In this document: in pieces, positions 44,125-54,416 of the stretch
How the letters are laid out: every line of letters begins with the position of its first letter
How positions within the stretch are numbered: position 1 is the first letter of the stretch
NCBI GenBank assembly: GCA_039583875.1
Contig: CM077163.1
Span: 232,182,646 to 232,246,645 of the forward strand
DNA: 64,000 nt
Source of the DNA: Platanthera guangdongensis
Taxonomy: Eukaryota > Streptophyta > Magnoliopsida > Asparagales > Orchidaceae
Direction of reading: 5' to 3'
Position numbers and translations under genes: made by a program
The notes under the pieces: model-generated
What the model saw: the letters and a program-made list of their open reading frames with translations, nothing else
Databases searched by the model: none
Told to the model about the DNA's origin: nothing

Positions 44125-47100
44125 CAGAAGAGGACGGGAAGGAGCCAGCCGCGGGAAGACAGAAGGAATCGAGGGAGCAGAGGGAGCTGAGAGAAGATAG
44201 GAGAAGGGAGGAGCCCCGAAGGTTTGGGCAGCAGCAGGGTTGGGGGGCCCGGGAGCCAGTCAACCGGTTGGGTTGGAGGCCCCAGGAGGGTCGCCCCCAA
44301 GGTCCAGGAGAGGGCTATCGGGGGAGAGATAACCTACGGGAGCCCCGGAGGTTCGATCGACCGGCATGGAGGCAGGAGCCGAGGGATCGTCCCCCACCAC
44401 CGCAGGAGGCAATGGAAGTAGGAAGAGGGAGAGGAGCAGCCAGGGGAGCTCGAGGAGGCAGAAGAGGAAGGGGAGACGGGAGAAGGGGCGGGGAGGCGTT
44501 GCTGTTTTGTGACTTCCACCAGGAGGAGGGGCACGCAACGGCCACTTGCCCAGAGTTCTTGGAGTTGAGGGCTGCCAGGGGAGCAGGGAGGCAAGATCCA
44601 CCGATGAGGATAGTGGAGGTGCAGCAGGGAGAAGCGGAGGACAGATGTGAAGACCGGGTGGATGTAGGGACCCGGGGAGGAATCGGGGTGATTCATGGAG
44701 GAGTGGGGATTGAGGCAACCCGTAAGGGGAGCCTTCAAACCATGTACCGGAGAGGGGTAGCCTCAACCTCCCAGGTCCCTCCACCAGAAGAAAAGATCAC
44801 TTTCTCATCAGCGGACATGCCAGACTATGAAGATCCATTCTGCGACGCCCTGGTGATCCAGACGGCAGTGGAGAACTATACCGTTTCAAGGATACTGGTA
44901 GATAACGGGAGCTCGGTTAACGTCATCTTCAAGAAAGCTTTTGATGAGATGAGGGTTGAAGGGAAGAGAGTCTTGGCATCGGATGGACCTCTGTTCGGGT
45001 TCTCCGGGGAGAGGAAGGAGGTAGAAGGAGGAGTAGGGTTACACGTAAGGTTGGGGGGCGTGTCGCGGAACTGCAGGTTCGTGATCGTGGACGCCCCGAG
45101 CAGCTATAACGCCATCTTCGGACGTCCCCTCATCAGCGCCTTTCGCTGCGTCCCCTCCTCGTTCCATCAGTGCCTCAAGTTCAACAATGGGGGGGTGCAG
45201 GTCAGGGTCAGAGGAGACCCGAAGGTGGCAAGGCAATGTTATGTTACAGCAGTCAACACTATTTCGTGGATGGCGGAGGCGGAAGAGTTGGAAATTGAGA
45301 TGGAGGCCCTAGAGGAGGTTGTGGAGGAAGAGGAGATGGTCCTTGAGGAGGTAAGGAAGGAAGCTGGAGGGGAAGCTGGGGAGGAAGAGACAGAGAAAGT
45401 GCGAGAGGATGTGCAGGCGATACGGAGAAGCGATGGGCAGGAAAGCCCGGAAGGGGTAATGGAAGTGGAAGAGCAGGCGGCGATAGAAGTCGAGGGAGAA
45501 GTCCCGGGAGGCATAGGGGCCGAACAACAGCAGCAGAAGGGGGTAGAAGCGATGGAGATTGAGGAGGAAAAAGGAGAGATGGAGCTGGAGGAAGAGGCAA
45601 GAACCGGTTGGGAGCAGCCGCGGCTGGAACCGGCTGAAGAAGTGGTGGAGATGGAGGTCTTCACCAAAGCAGGAGAGGTGCAAAGGGTGCGGGTCAGCGG
45701 GGGGGTGAGTCTCGAGGCCCGGGAGCAGGTGCGAGCCTGCATTCAAAGCAACGTTGACGTCTTCGCTTGGAGCGCGGTGGACATGCCGGGCATCGACGCC
45801 GATGTAGCTTGCCACCGCCTGAACCTGGACCCCCGCGCCCGCCCCATCCGTCAGAAGATGAGGGCCATCGCCACAAAGCTGGAGGAGCTCATTCGCGAGG
45901 AGGTCAAGAAGCTCCTGGAGGCGGGCTTTATCTCAGAGATCCAGTACCCAGGCTGGATCTCCAATGTGGTAATGGTGAAGAAGGGATGTGGTAAATGGAG
46001 GATGTGTGTTGACTTTTCTTTGTTGAATAAATCATGCCCCAAGGATTGCTATCCCCTGCCTCGGATCGACGCGCTGGTTGATTCAGCCGTCGGTTTTTCT
46101 GTCATGAGTTTTTTAGATGCTTTTTCAGGTTATCACCAGATCCGGATGCACCCTCCTGACACCAAGGATGTTTCCTTCATCACGAGGGATGGATGCTTCA
46201 GTTACAAGATGATGCCCTTTGGGTTAAAGAACGCAGGGGCTACCTATCAGCGCATGATGGACTGGGTCTTCCGGGATCAGAGGGGGAGGAACTTGGAGGT
46301 CTACGTCGACAACCTAATGATCAAAAGCAAATGCATAGTTTCGCACCTGCAAGACCTCGAGGAAACATTCGCCACCCTGAGAAGATTTAAAATGAGACTG
46401 AATCCCTTGAAGTGTGTCTTCGGGGCAAGCCGCGGGAAGTTCCTCGGTCATCTCCTGACTCCGGAAGGAGTGGAGCCCAACCCGGACAAAGTCAAGGCCA
46501 TCCTGGATTTGGAGTCACCTCGCGACGTCAAGGAGGTCCAGCGCTTGACAGGCAAGCTGGCTGGGCTAAGCAGGTTCCTCTCCCGGGCAGGAGACAAGTG
46601 TTCTCCATTCTTTAAAGTGCTGCGGGGGAATCAAAGGTTCGAATGGACGGCCGAGTGCGAAGAGGCTTTCCAAGGGCTGAAAAGACAACTCTCTCAGGCT
46701 CCCCTCCTTCAGAGCCCAAAGGATGGGGAGGACTTGACCTTGTACCTCGGAGTAGGGGCGGAGGCGGTAAGCTCCGTCCTAGTAAGAGAAGAAGGAAAGA
46801 AGCAGCTTCCCATCTACTACTTCAGCCGGATATTGAGAAATGCAGAGCTTCGCTACCCCATCCTGGAAAAGCTCGCTTACGCCTTGGTCATCTCGGCCAG
46901 AAAGCTCCGGCCGTACTTTCAAGCGCATTCGATTAGGGTGGTGACCGACCACCCTCTTCGCAAGATCTTCGAAGGAGTGGAGCACTCGGGGAGGCTGGCT
47001 AAGTGGTCCATTGAGCTAAGCGAGTTCGACATCTCCTTTGTACCAAGGCTCTCCATCAAGGCACAGGCAGTGACAGACTTTCTAGCAGACTACGTTGTTG

Positions 47101-48845
47101 AGGTTGAGGGGGAAGAGCAGCAACCGCGAGAAGCATGGAAGTTGACGGTTGATGGGGCCTCAGGAAGGCACTCCCTAGGGGCAGGAGTGGTGTTGACAAG
47201 TCCCCAGGGGGTAACCATAGAGCAAGCAGTCATTTTACATTTCCCAGTGACCAACAATCAAGCGGAGTACGAGGCCGTTATTGCTGGCCTTCGCCTGGCA
47301 AAGGAGCTGGGGATTCAGGAGGTAGAAGTTTTCACTGATTCAAAGGTAGTGACATCGCAAATCCGGGGAGAGTATGAAACTCGGGAGCCAACCCTCATCA
47401 GATACCTCTCCAAGGTAAGGGTGATCATCGGAGGATTCCGGTCTTTCTCAATTCAGCATATTCCAAGGGAAGAAAGTGTAGCCGCCGATCGACTGGCCAA
47501 GTTCGGACCTCAGGTAGGAGGGACCTTAACGGAGCTATTCCGACCGGCTATAGATGAGGGAGAATTAATGATGGTGGATCGACAGCCCTCGTGGGTGGAT
47601 CCATTTGTGGCCTTCCTAACCACCGGTGAACTGCCTGAGGGGACCAAGGTTGGGAGAAGCTTCAAGCGCAAGGCGGCTCGCTACTTGATGATGGAGGGGG
47701 GTCTGCATCGTAAGATGTTATCAGGGCTCCTAGCCAGATGTGCGACCGAAGAGGAAATCCCGAAGATTTTAAGGGAGGTGCATTCGGGCGAGTGCGGCAG
47801 TCACTCTGGAGGAAGGACACTGGAGGCTAGGGTGGTCAGACAGGGGTACTTCTGGCCCACCCTAAGGAAGGATGCCATGGAGTTTGCAAGGAGGTGCCAA
47901 AAATGTCAGCTCTTCGCCCCCCTTCAACTCTTGGCAGCTCAAAGACTCCGGAGTATCACGGCACCATGGCCATTTGCTATCTGGGGAATGGACTTAGTTG
48001 GGCCCTTTCCTCCGGCTAGTGGACAGAGGAGGTTCCTTTTAGTCATGATCGATTATTTCTCGAAGTGGCTAGAGGTTAAAGCTTTAGCCAAGGTCACCTC
48101 GCAGGTTATAAGGAATTTCATCTGGGGGGAGATCATTTGTAGACATGGGTTGCCTCAAGCAATAGTGACCGATAACGGCCCCCAGTTTGCCAGCGAGGAG
48201 TTCATCAGCTTCTGTGCTCAACTGGGAATAGATCTTCGGTTTGCCTCCGTCCATCACCCTCGGAGTAACGGTCAAGTGGAAGCAGCAAACAAAATCATTG
48301 TAAATCTACTAAATAAGAAGGTGGAAAACTTGAAGGGAAATTGGGTGGAACAGCTCCCATCGGTCCTGTGGGCACTACGAACGACTCCGAACACGGCCAC
48401 CGGTGAGACCCCCTTCAAGCTCTCTCATGGGTGTGAAGCCGTCCTACCGGTGGAGTTTGAGGTCCGGTCCCCGCGAGTTACAGCCGCGGGCGAAGGTGAC
48501 GAGACTTGGAGGGTGGAGAATGAAGAGGGGCAGCGCCTCTCGTTAGACATGGTAGAGGAACTGCGAGACGTGGCGGCTATCAGGCAAGAAGAAATCAAGC
48601 GACGGATGGCCAAGCATTTTGATAAGCATGTCAGGGTCAAACAGTTCGCAGAAGGGGATCTGGTGTTGAGAAAGGTCGACGCGGCGGGAAGATCGGCTCC
48701 CGTGGGTAAACTCCATCCGAACTGGGAAGGTCCATACATTGTAAAGGAAGTCCTCGGAACAGGGGGATACTATCTCCAGGACGTGGAGGGAAGAGCCCTA
48801 AGCCACACTTGGAGTGGTGATGATCTAAAGCGCTTCTACCCCTGA
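44052..48845 (+). CDS. Tat gag C-terminus and pol polyprotein (protease, RT, dual RNase H, integrase)
   Basis: This 1597-residue frame has no internal stop. Domains: zinc knuckle CDFHQEEGHATATC at residue 153 (His at the second position); aspartic protease ILVDNGSSVNVIF with Asp284; a Glu-rich linker at about 405-540 of unknown role; RT at about 545-800 with first Asp689 in FLDAFSGYHQI and loop YVDN at 751-754 where YVDD is expected. RNase H is at about 880-1010. A second RNase H is at about 1030-1160 (VDGAS Asp1034, QAEYEAV, FTDSK), the Tat hallmark. Integrase follows, with an HHCC finger (CQKCQLF) and catalytic Asp1314, Asp1374 and Glu1410, the last two 35 residues apart. It ends KRFYP without a chromodomain. 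The ATG given is only the first in frame, since translation should enter from gag. The Asp-to-Asn change at 754 probably inactivates RT. Confidence 0.93.
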   Translation: MERAAKEIDFERANPAFARKLAKLAEEDGKEPAAGRQKESREQRELREDRRREEPRRFGQQQGWGAREPVNRLGWRPQEGRPQGPGEGYRGRDNLREPRRFDRPAWRQEPRDRPPPPQEAMEVGRGRGAARGARGGRRGRGDGRRGGEALLFCDFHQEEGHATATCPEFLELRAARGAGRQDPPMRIVEVQQGEAEDRCEDRVDVGTRGGIGVIHGGVGIEATRKGSLQTMYRRGVASTSQVPPPEEKITFSSADMPDYEDPFCDALVIQTAVENYTVSRILVDNGSSVNVIFKKAFDEMRVEGKRVLASDGPLFGFSGERKEVEGGVGLHVRLGGVSRNCRFVIVDAPSSYNAIFGRPLISAFRCVPSSFHQCLKFNNGGVQVRVRGDPKVARQCYVTAVNTISWMAEAEELEIEMEALEEVVEEEEMVLEEVRKEAGGEAGEEETEKVREDVQAIRRSDGQESPEGVMEVEEQAAIEVEGEVPGGIGAEQQQQKGVEAMEIEEEKGEMELEEEARTGWEQPRLEPAEEVVEMEVFTKAGEVQRVRVSGGVSLEAREQVRACIQSNVDVFAWSAVDMPGIDADVACHRLNLDPRARPIRQKMRAIATKLEELIREEVKKLLEAGFISEIQYPGWISNVVMVKKGCGKWRMCVDFSLLNKSCPKDCYPLPRIDALVDSAVGFSVMSFLDAFSGYHQIRMHPPDTKDVSFITRDGCFSYKMMPFGLKNAGATYQRMMDWVFRDQRGRNLEVYVDNLMIKSKCIVSHLQDLEETFATLRRFKMRLNPLKCVFGASRGKFLGHLLTPEGVEPNPDKVKAILDLESPRDVKEVQRLTGKLAGLSRFLSRAGDKCSPFFKVLRGNQRFEWTAECEEAFQGLKRQLSQAPLLQSPKDGEDLTLYLGVGAEAVSSVLVREEGKKQLPIYYFSRILRNAELRYPILEKLAYALVISARKLRPYFQAHSIRVVTDHPLRKIFEGVEHSGRLAKWSIELSEFDISFVPRLSIKAQAVTDFLADYVVEVEGEEQQPREAWKLTVDGASGRHSLGAGVVLTSPQGVTIEQAVILHFPVTNNQAEYEAVIAGLRLAKELGIQEVEVFTDSKVVTSQIRGEYETREPTLIRYLSKVRVIIGGFRSFSIQHIPREESVAADRLAKFGPQVGGTLTELFRPAIDEGELMMVDRQPSWVDPFVAFLTTGELPEGTKVGRSFKRKAARYLMMEGGLHRKMLSGLLARCATEEEIPKILREVHSGECGSHSGGRTLEARVVRQGYFWPTLRKDAMEFARRCQKCQLFAPLQLLAAQRLRSITAPWPFAIWGMDLVGPFPPASGQRRFLLVMIDYFSKWLEVKALAKVTSQVIRNFIWGEIICRHGLPQAIVTDNGPQFASEEFISFCAQLGIDLRFASVHHPRSNGQVEAANKIIVNLLNKKVENLKGNWVEQLPSVLWALRTTPNTATGETPFKLSHGCEAVLPVEFEVRSPRVTAAGEGDETWRVENEEGQRLSLDMVEELRDVAAIRQEEIKRRMAKHFDKHVRVKQFAEGDLVLRKVDAAGRSAPVGKLHPNWEGPYIVKEVLGTGGYYLQDVEGRALSHTWSGDDLKRFYP

Positions 48846-48960
48846 AGGGGGGGGGGGATGTAATCATGTATCTCAAAATTAAACTTATTATATTATACCG
48901 ATTGATTCTCCTTTAACTAGTGTCGAATTTTTCATGACATAACATAGTTGAATGTTTTGT
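48846..48960 (+). other. Spacer with G tract after pol
   Basis: The stop codon is followed at once by AAGGGGGGGGGGGATG. A purine run here could serve as an internal polypurine tract, but that is inference. AT-rich sequence then leads to the tandem array. Confidence 0.5.
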
Positions 48961-51180
48961 GACACCCCGAGCTCGGCTCGGCCCCAGGTAGACCCGCTGC
49001 TCAGGCTCTCATCTAGCTGGCAGGTCCGAAGGCTCGCCTGTGGGGGATAGGTTTGGTTGGTTTGAGATCTTCATCGGCACCCCGAGCTCGGCTCGGCCCC
49101 AGGTAGACCCGCTGCGCAGGCTCTCATCTAGCTGGCAGGTCCGAAGGCTCGCCTGTGGGGGATATGTTTGGTTGGTTTGAGATCTTCATCGGCACCCCGA
49201 GCTCGGCTCGGCCCCAGGTAGACCCGCTGCGCAGGCTCTCATCTAGCTGGCAGGTCCGAAGGCTCGCCTGTGGGGGATAGGTTTGGTTGGTTTGAGATCT
49301 TCATCGGCACCCCGAGCTCGGCTCGGCCCCAGGTAGACCCGCTGCGCAGGCTCTCATCTAGCTGGCAGGTCCGAAGGCTCGCCTGTGGGGGATAGGTTTG
49401 GTTGGTTTGAGATCTTCATCGGCACCCCGAGCTCGGCTCGGCCCCAGGTAGACCCGCTGCGCAGGCTCTCATCTAGCTGGCAGGTCCGAAGGCTCGCCTG
49501 TGGGGGATAGGTTTGGTTGGTTTGAGATCTTCATCGGCACCCCGAGCTCGGCTCGGCCCCAGGTAGACCCGCTGCGCAGGCTCTCATCTAGCTGGCAGGT
49601 CCGAAGGCTCGCCTGTGGGGGATAGGTTTGGTTGGTTTGAGATCTTCATCGGCACCCCGAGCTCGGCTCGGCCCCAGGTAGACCCGCTGCGCAGGCTCTC
49701 ATCTAGCTGGCAGGTCCGAAGGCTCGCCTGTGGGGGATAGGTTTGGTTGGTTTGAGATCTTCATCGGCACCCCGAGCTCGGCTCGGCCCCAGGTAGACCC
49801 GCTGCGCAGGCTCTCATCTAGCTGGCAGGTCCGAAGGCTCGCCTGTGGGGGATAGGTTTGGTTGGCTTGAGATCGTCATCGGCACCCCGAGCTCGGCTCG
49901 GCCCCAGGTAGACCTGCTGCGCAGGCTCTCATCTAGCTGGCAGGTCCGAAGGCTCGCCTGTGGGGGATAGGTTTGGTTGGTTTGAGATCTTCATCGGCAC
50001 CCCGAGCTCGGCTCGGCCCCAGGTAGACCCGCTGCGCAGGCTCTCATCTAGCTGGCAGGTCCGAAGGCTCGCCTGTGAGGGATAGGTTTGGTTGGTTTGA
50101 GATCTTCATCGGCACCCCGAGCTCGGCTCGGCCCCAGGTAGACCCGCTGCGCAGGCTCTCATCTAGCTGGCAGGTCCGAAGGCTCGCCTGTGGGGGATAG
50201 GTTTGGTTGGTTTGAGATCTTCATCGGCACCCCGAGCTCGGCTCGGCCCCAGGTAGACCCGTTGCGCAGGCTCTCATCTAGCTGGCAGGTCCGTAGGCTC
50301 GCCTGTGGGGGAGAGGTCCTGGTTCTTGGTTCTGCACTACCCCGAGCGCGGCTCGGCCCCAGGTAGACCCGCTGCCTGGCTCCTACTAGCTGGCAGGTCC
50401 GTAGGCTCGCCTGTGGGGGAGAGGTCCTGGTTCTTGGTTCTGCACTACCCCGAGCGCGGCTCGGCCCCAGGTAGACCCGCTGCCTGGCTCCTACTAGCTG
50501 GCAGGTCCGTAGGCTCGCCTGTGGGGGAGAGGTCCTGGTTCTTGGTTCTGTACTACCCCGAGCGCGGCTCGGCCCCAGGTAGACCCGCTGCCTGGCTCCT
50601 ACTAGCTGGCAGGTCCGTAGGCTCGCCTGTGGGGGAGAGGTCCTGGTTCTTGGTTCTGCACTACCCCGAGCGCGGCTCGGCCCCAGGTAGACCCGCTGCC
50701 TGGCTCCTACTAGCTGGCAGGTCCGTAGGCTCGCCTGTGGGGATAGGTTTGGTTTGTGCGTGATAGGTTAGGATAGGTTAAGATAGGTTAGGTTAGGTTT
50801 GTGGAATCGTCATCGGCACCCCGAGCTCGGCTCGGCCCCAGGTAGACCCACTGCGCAGGCTCTCATCTAGCTGGCAGGTCCGTAGGCTCGCCTGTGGGGG
50901 AGAGGTCCTGGTTCTTGGTTCTGCACTACCCCGAGCGCGGCTCGGCCCCAGGTAGACCCGCTGCACAGGCTCTCATCTAGCTGGCAGGTCCGTAGGCTCG
51001 CCTGTGGGGGATAGGTTTGGTTTGTGCGTGATAGGTTAGGATAGGTTAAGATAGGTTAGGTTAGGTTTGTGGAATCGTCATCGGCACCCCGAGCCCGGCT
51101 CGGCCCCAGGTAGACCCGCTGCACAGGCTCTCATCTAGCTGGCAGGTCCGAAGGCTCGCCTGTGGGGGATAGGTTTGGTC
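48961..51180 (+). repeat. Tandem array of 115-bp and 108-bp units downstream of pol
   Basis: Twelve units with 115-bp period begin CACCCCGAGCTCGG at 48962, 49076, 49191 and so on to 50226 and are almost identical. Four units of 108 bp follow (50340, 50448, 50556, 50664) with CCCCGAGCGCGG starts. Mixed units follow to about 51180, including two copies of a GGATAGGTTAAGATAGGTTA spacer. The 108-bp units keep an open frame of 36-residue repeats (50305-50763) that I do not regard as a gene. Homogenised units without spacers are typical of a young satellite. Confidence 0.95.
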
Positions 51181-51270
51181 TGGTTGGCTTGGATAATGTA
51201 AGGCAGGAAGCACGTTGGGAATGCCAAATGAAAAGTGAAAATGAAGAGATAGATTTCGGCAGAGAAACAT

Positions 51271-51366
51271 CTCGGCAGGAACAGGTCTCGACAGAGATAC
51301 ATCTCGGCAGGAACAGGTCTCGGCAGAGATATATCTCGGCATGAACAGGTCTCGGCAGAGATAGAT
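51271..51366 (+). repeat. 32-bp tandem repeat, three copies
   Basis: CTCGGCAGGAACAGGTCTCG recurs at 51271, 51303 and 51335 with CAGAGATA-type ends. Confidence 0.88.
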
Positions 51367-51784
51367 CGCGACAGGAGAATCCTCATCAAAGGGGATCCCA
51401 AGGTGGGGAGGCTTTCGCCAAAAAGGTTCCTCTCAGATTTCTTGAACAAATAGGCGAGATCGTTATACGATGGGCTAGTAGGGACTCGCGCAGTCTAGAG
51501 GGGACGGTCCCGTCCTAAGGATTCGAGAGTCACGCTTCCGGCTGGCCGGTTACCGCGGGTTCTTGCTGATTCATCGCTACGAATTTCCTAAGAAGGCCAA
51601 GGGCCTTGGCGGAAGCCTACGCCAAAAGCATTCGACTACGACAACCACATCAAACACATTCGCAAATAACAAAAAATGTTCGCAAGAAAAAACATTTGCA
51701 TTAACAAATACTGTATACAGGTACAAAGTGATAGCGTCTCGCGCTTTTACATAAAAGTGAAGAACAAAAGCAAGAAGAAGACCC

Positions 51785-53845
51785 TCAAGGGGACAAGCTG
51801 TATCCTTCTGAAGTCTCGCTGGAGCTTCCGTTGGAGCTTCCGCCGGAGCTCCCCCCGGAGGTCTCGCCATCCGCCGCGGGGGACTTTGGGACATCCGAGG
51901 GAGGGGTATTGGGGGCGCCAGGGGGCTTTGGGATGGGCTCGAAGAGCCATGGGACAAGTTGTGGAGCGGTAATGTCTTTGCCCCTTCCGTCCCAACAGTT
52001 GATGTCGCGCAGCGTCTCCAGCGTCAGCTTTACGGTGGCTTGCGCATTCCCCTGAAGGAGCTTGTCGATGTCATAAGCCGAGTAATACTGGCTCTTCAAT
52101 CTCTCGTCCAGCGGAGGGGGTGCACTCGCCTCGAGGCGCGCGATCTGCTCTCGCAGGAGAACGTTGTCATATCGGGCCTGAGACAGCTCCTCGCGAAGCG
52201 CGGCTTGAGCGGAATCCTGAACAACGGGAGGTTAGCATAAGAAAAAGGTTAGGATTGCGAGAACAACTGATTATGAAAAGTCTCGCTTACCCCTTCTGCT
52301 TGGCGCGAGGATAGTAGTTGCTGGGTCTCGGCCAGCTCCTTGGCCAGAGAGGCCGCCTGGGCCACCGCATCCTCCCTGGCCTTGAACATATCTTGGAAGT
52401 TGCGGTCTATCGTAATGCTCCGCCGGGCGCACATGTGCGCAAGCTCCAGCCCACGCATTAAAGCGCGAGTGGAGTCATATGCCAACAGCCGGGTCGACAT
52501 CCTGTCGAAGACGCTAGCGCCCTCCCGGCTGCAGAGGCCATATCCTAGGGCGAAAGCTTCGCCGGTGACCTCGTCTCGCTCCGCCCAGCTCGGCAAGAGG
52601 GACGAGACCGTGACCTTGTTGGCGTCAGGGTCCCATTGCAGCAGCGGCTTGTTCTCCGCGTCCAGGCACCTCACGCCGAGGCCAAAGTTACGATGACCCC
52701 GCGGCACCTCTTCAGACGGGGGTTGGCCGGAGGTCCCGGCGGCGGCACCCTCGCTCTCGGCGGCGCCAGGGGTCCGAGGGTTCTCGGCAGGAGTCCCCAG
52801 GCCGCCCCTGGTGGTCGCAACCCTGCTTGCTGCCTCCAAGACCTCCTCGAAGGAGCGGCCGGGGGGGAGAGGTTGGACGGGCTGGACAACCACAGCCTTG
52901 CCCTTCTCGGTATCCGTGGTCTTGGGCCTCTTGATTGGCTGAGGTGCGGAAGCAACCGGTTTTCGCTTCACAACACCGCTCGAGGGGGGGAGGCCCGGCT
53001 CCTTTCGGCAGGCTTGCGCGGCGGCTTTCGCAAGAGCCAGCGGGTCCTTCGGAAGCTGACTCCCTCCGGCGCGAGCCTCGTCGAAAGGCTGGCGGAGAGG
53101 GATCTCGCGCTCTCCTGCAAAAAACAACAGTGATAAGTTCCAATCTCGGAAAAGGCAAGAAATAGACAAATGAAGGCGAGACCCTACCTTCTCCCGGAAG
53201 TACAGGGGGAAGAGAATCAACGTCTCGCCGGAGGTGGAGGACGTCGAAGTCCTTGGTTCCGAAGAACTCAAGGAGGGCGCTCTCGCGGGAGCCCAAGGAT
53301 GGAGGCTTGTAGGCGGCATCCTCGTACTGGATGGGGGCTAGGGGTACGTTCCCGAAGTCGCCGGAGACGTAGATGAACTTCTCGCCCCAATGATGATGCT
53401 TGTTGGCGAGACCGATCATCTTCAGCAGTTGCCCGGAGAAGAACACCACGCCTCCTTTCGCGCGGAAGGTAAACAGCTTGCGGAAGATAGGCAAGCTGAA
53501 CTCAATCCTCTCAGAACGCATGTAGCATATGAATGCCACGAGAATGGCAACAGAATTGGGGTTCAGCTGCGCGGGAACCACCCCGTAGTACCGAAGAGCC
53601 TGTCGCATCTCAGGCCACAACGGAAGGCGGAAGCCCACCTCGAAGTGTTCAATAGGGATGGCGAGCTCCCCCTCCCCTGCAGTGTTGACTTTGTCATGAC
53701 TGCCCGGGGGCCGCGCGACGAAGCCGGCGGGAACGTGCTGGGTCTTGGTCAGATTGAACTCCTCCAGAGTGAGAGTACAGGAAGGGAAGAGATGCTTTTG
53801 GAAGGCTTCCGCGCAGTTGGATCGTCCTTCACCACCACCCGGCAT
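51785..53845 (-). CDS. Antisense gene A of the Tat element: spliced three-exon gene, PF04195-like
   Basis: The frame opens at ATG 53845, the first ATG downstream of a TATA box. Exons: 53845-53188, 53114-52291 and 52216-51785. Intron 1 (73 bp) has donor GAAG/GTAGGG and acceptor TTTTTTGCAG. Intron 2 (74 bp) has donor GTAAGC, two CTAAC branch-like sites and acceptor TTGTTCAG. Phases fit exactly and give 637 codons with no stop. Residues about 65-165 contain LRYYGVVPAQLNPNS and WGEKFIYVSGDF, typical of the plant putative gypsy type transposon family (PF04195). A bipartite basic stretch (KRK 269-271, KRPK 281-284) could be a nuclear signal. About 440-540 is a likely coiled coil, and the tail is Ser/Gly-rich. 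The function is unknown. The family is known from antisense ORFs of plant Gypsy elements. The exon structure is read from sequence only. Confidence 0.82.
52217..52290 (-). other. Predicted intron 2 of antisense gene A
   Basis: This 74-bp segment has a GTAAGC donor, CCTAACC and GCTAACC branch-like sites and a TTCAG acceptor. It lies exactly on a codon boundary and joins the second and third frames. Confidence 0.82.
53115..53187 (-). other. Predicted intron 1 of antisense gene A
   Basis: This 73-bp GT-AG segment has a strong T tract before the acceptor. Removing it joins two long frames that are otherwise offset. It splits a codon after its first base (phase 1). Confidence 0.82.
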
Positions 53846-54012
53846 CGCAATAGGGTTTAAAGGCGGGATCTACGGAGAGAAGGCGAGAGCGAGAACGGGG
53901 CGAGAACGGAAGTGGAAGACAGAAAAGGGCGAGAGCTTTGCGAAGACCGCGAGAACAACAGCAAAGAGGAGAGAGACTGGAATCAGAGAAATGAATGTGG
54001 TAGGTGAGCCTC

Positions 54013-54022
54013 CTATTTATAG
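54013..54022 (-). promoter_or_regulatory. TATA box of antisense gene A
   Basis: On the minus strand this reads CTATAAATAG, about 168 bases upstream of the ATG at 53845, with no ATG between. It implies a promoter separate from the LTR. Confidence 0.65.
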
Positions 54023-54416
54023 AAAATCGTGGTAATGATGGCTGTTTTCAAAAAGGCGGCGGGGGTACAGCCGGCACGTCCTAGGTCAGCGGCGCTTCGT
54101 TTTTCCCGCACGAATCTGACAGCGACTGATTAACTAAGCAGATGGCGCAAACGTTGCGAAACGCCACATGGCCGGTAAGATAGGCGGAATCAAGGTGGAC
54201 CTCGCCACCCCAAAGGCCGGGGAAGGTAACTCGTACGCATACAAAAATATTAAAGACAGAGCCATCGCTCTCGCTGAGCGGGAACGCGATAAAAAATAAT
54301 AATAATAATATAACCAGCGAATGATGTGCGGGAACATTAGTTATGACTCCATGCGAAAAAGAAAGGGTACATTAGAGAAGGGAAGGCCAGGGGAAGAGGA
54401 GGGGAGGTCTCGCGCT

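Noticed and set aside
45239..45815. Long minus-strand frames opposite pol
   Set aside because: They are the complement of the Glu-rich linker (GAG/GAA read as CTC/TTC) and have no independent features.
50305..50763. 152-codon frame of four 36-residue repeats
   Set aside because: It is the 108-bp tandem unit read in one frame. The adjacent homologous 115-bp units would break it.
50755..51070. TTAGG-like motifs suggesting telomere repeats
   Set aside because: GGTTAGGATAGGTTAAG-type spacers occur only twice within the array and are irregular.
48961..51180. CRISPR-like array
   Set aside because: Units are contiguous without unique spacers, the genome is a plant's, and the array lies within a retrotransposon. 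The same applies to 23691-23842 and 31280-31815.
52636..53133. Plus-strand frames opposite antisense gene A
   Set aside because: Shadow frames in GC-rich coding DNA, while the minus strand carries the consistent spliced frame.
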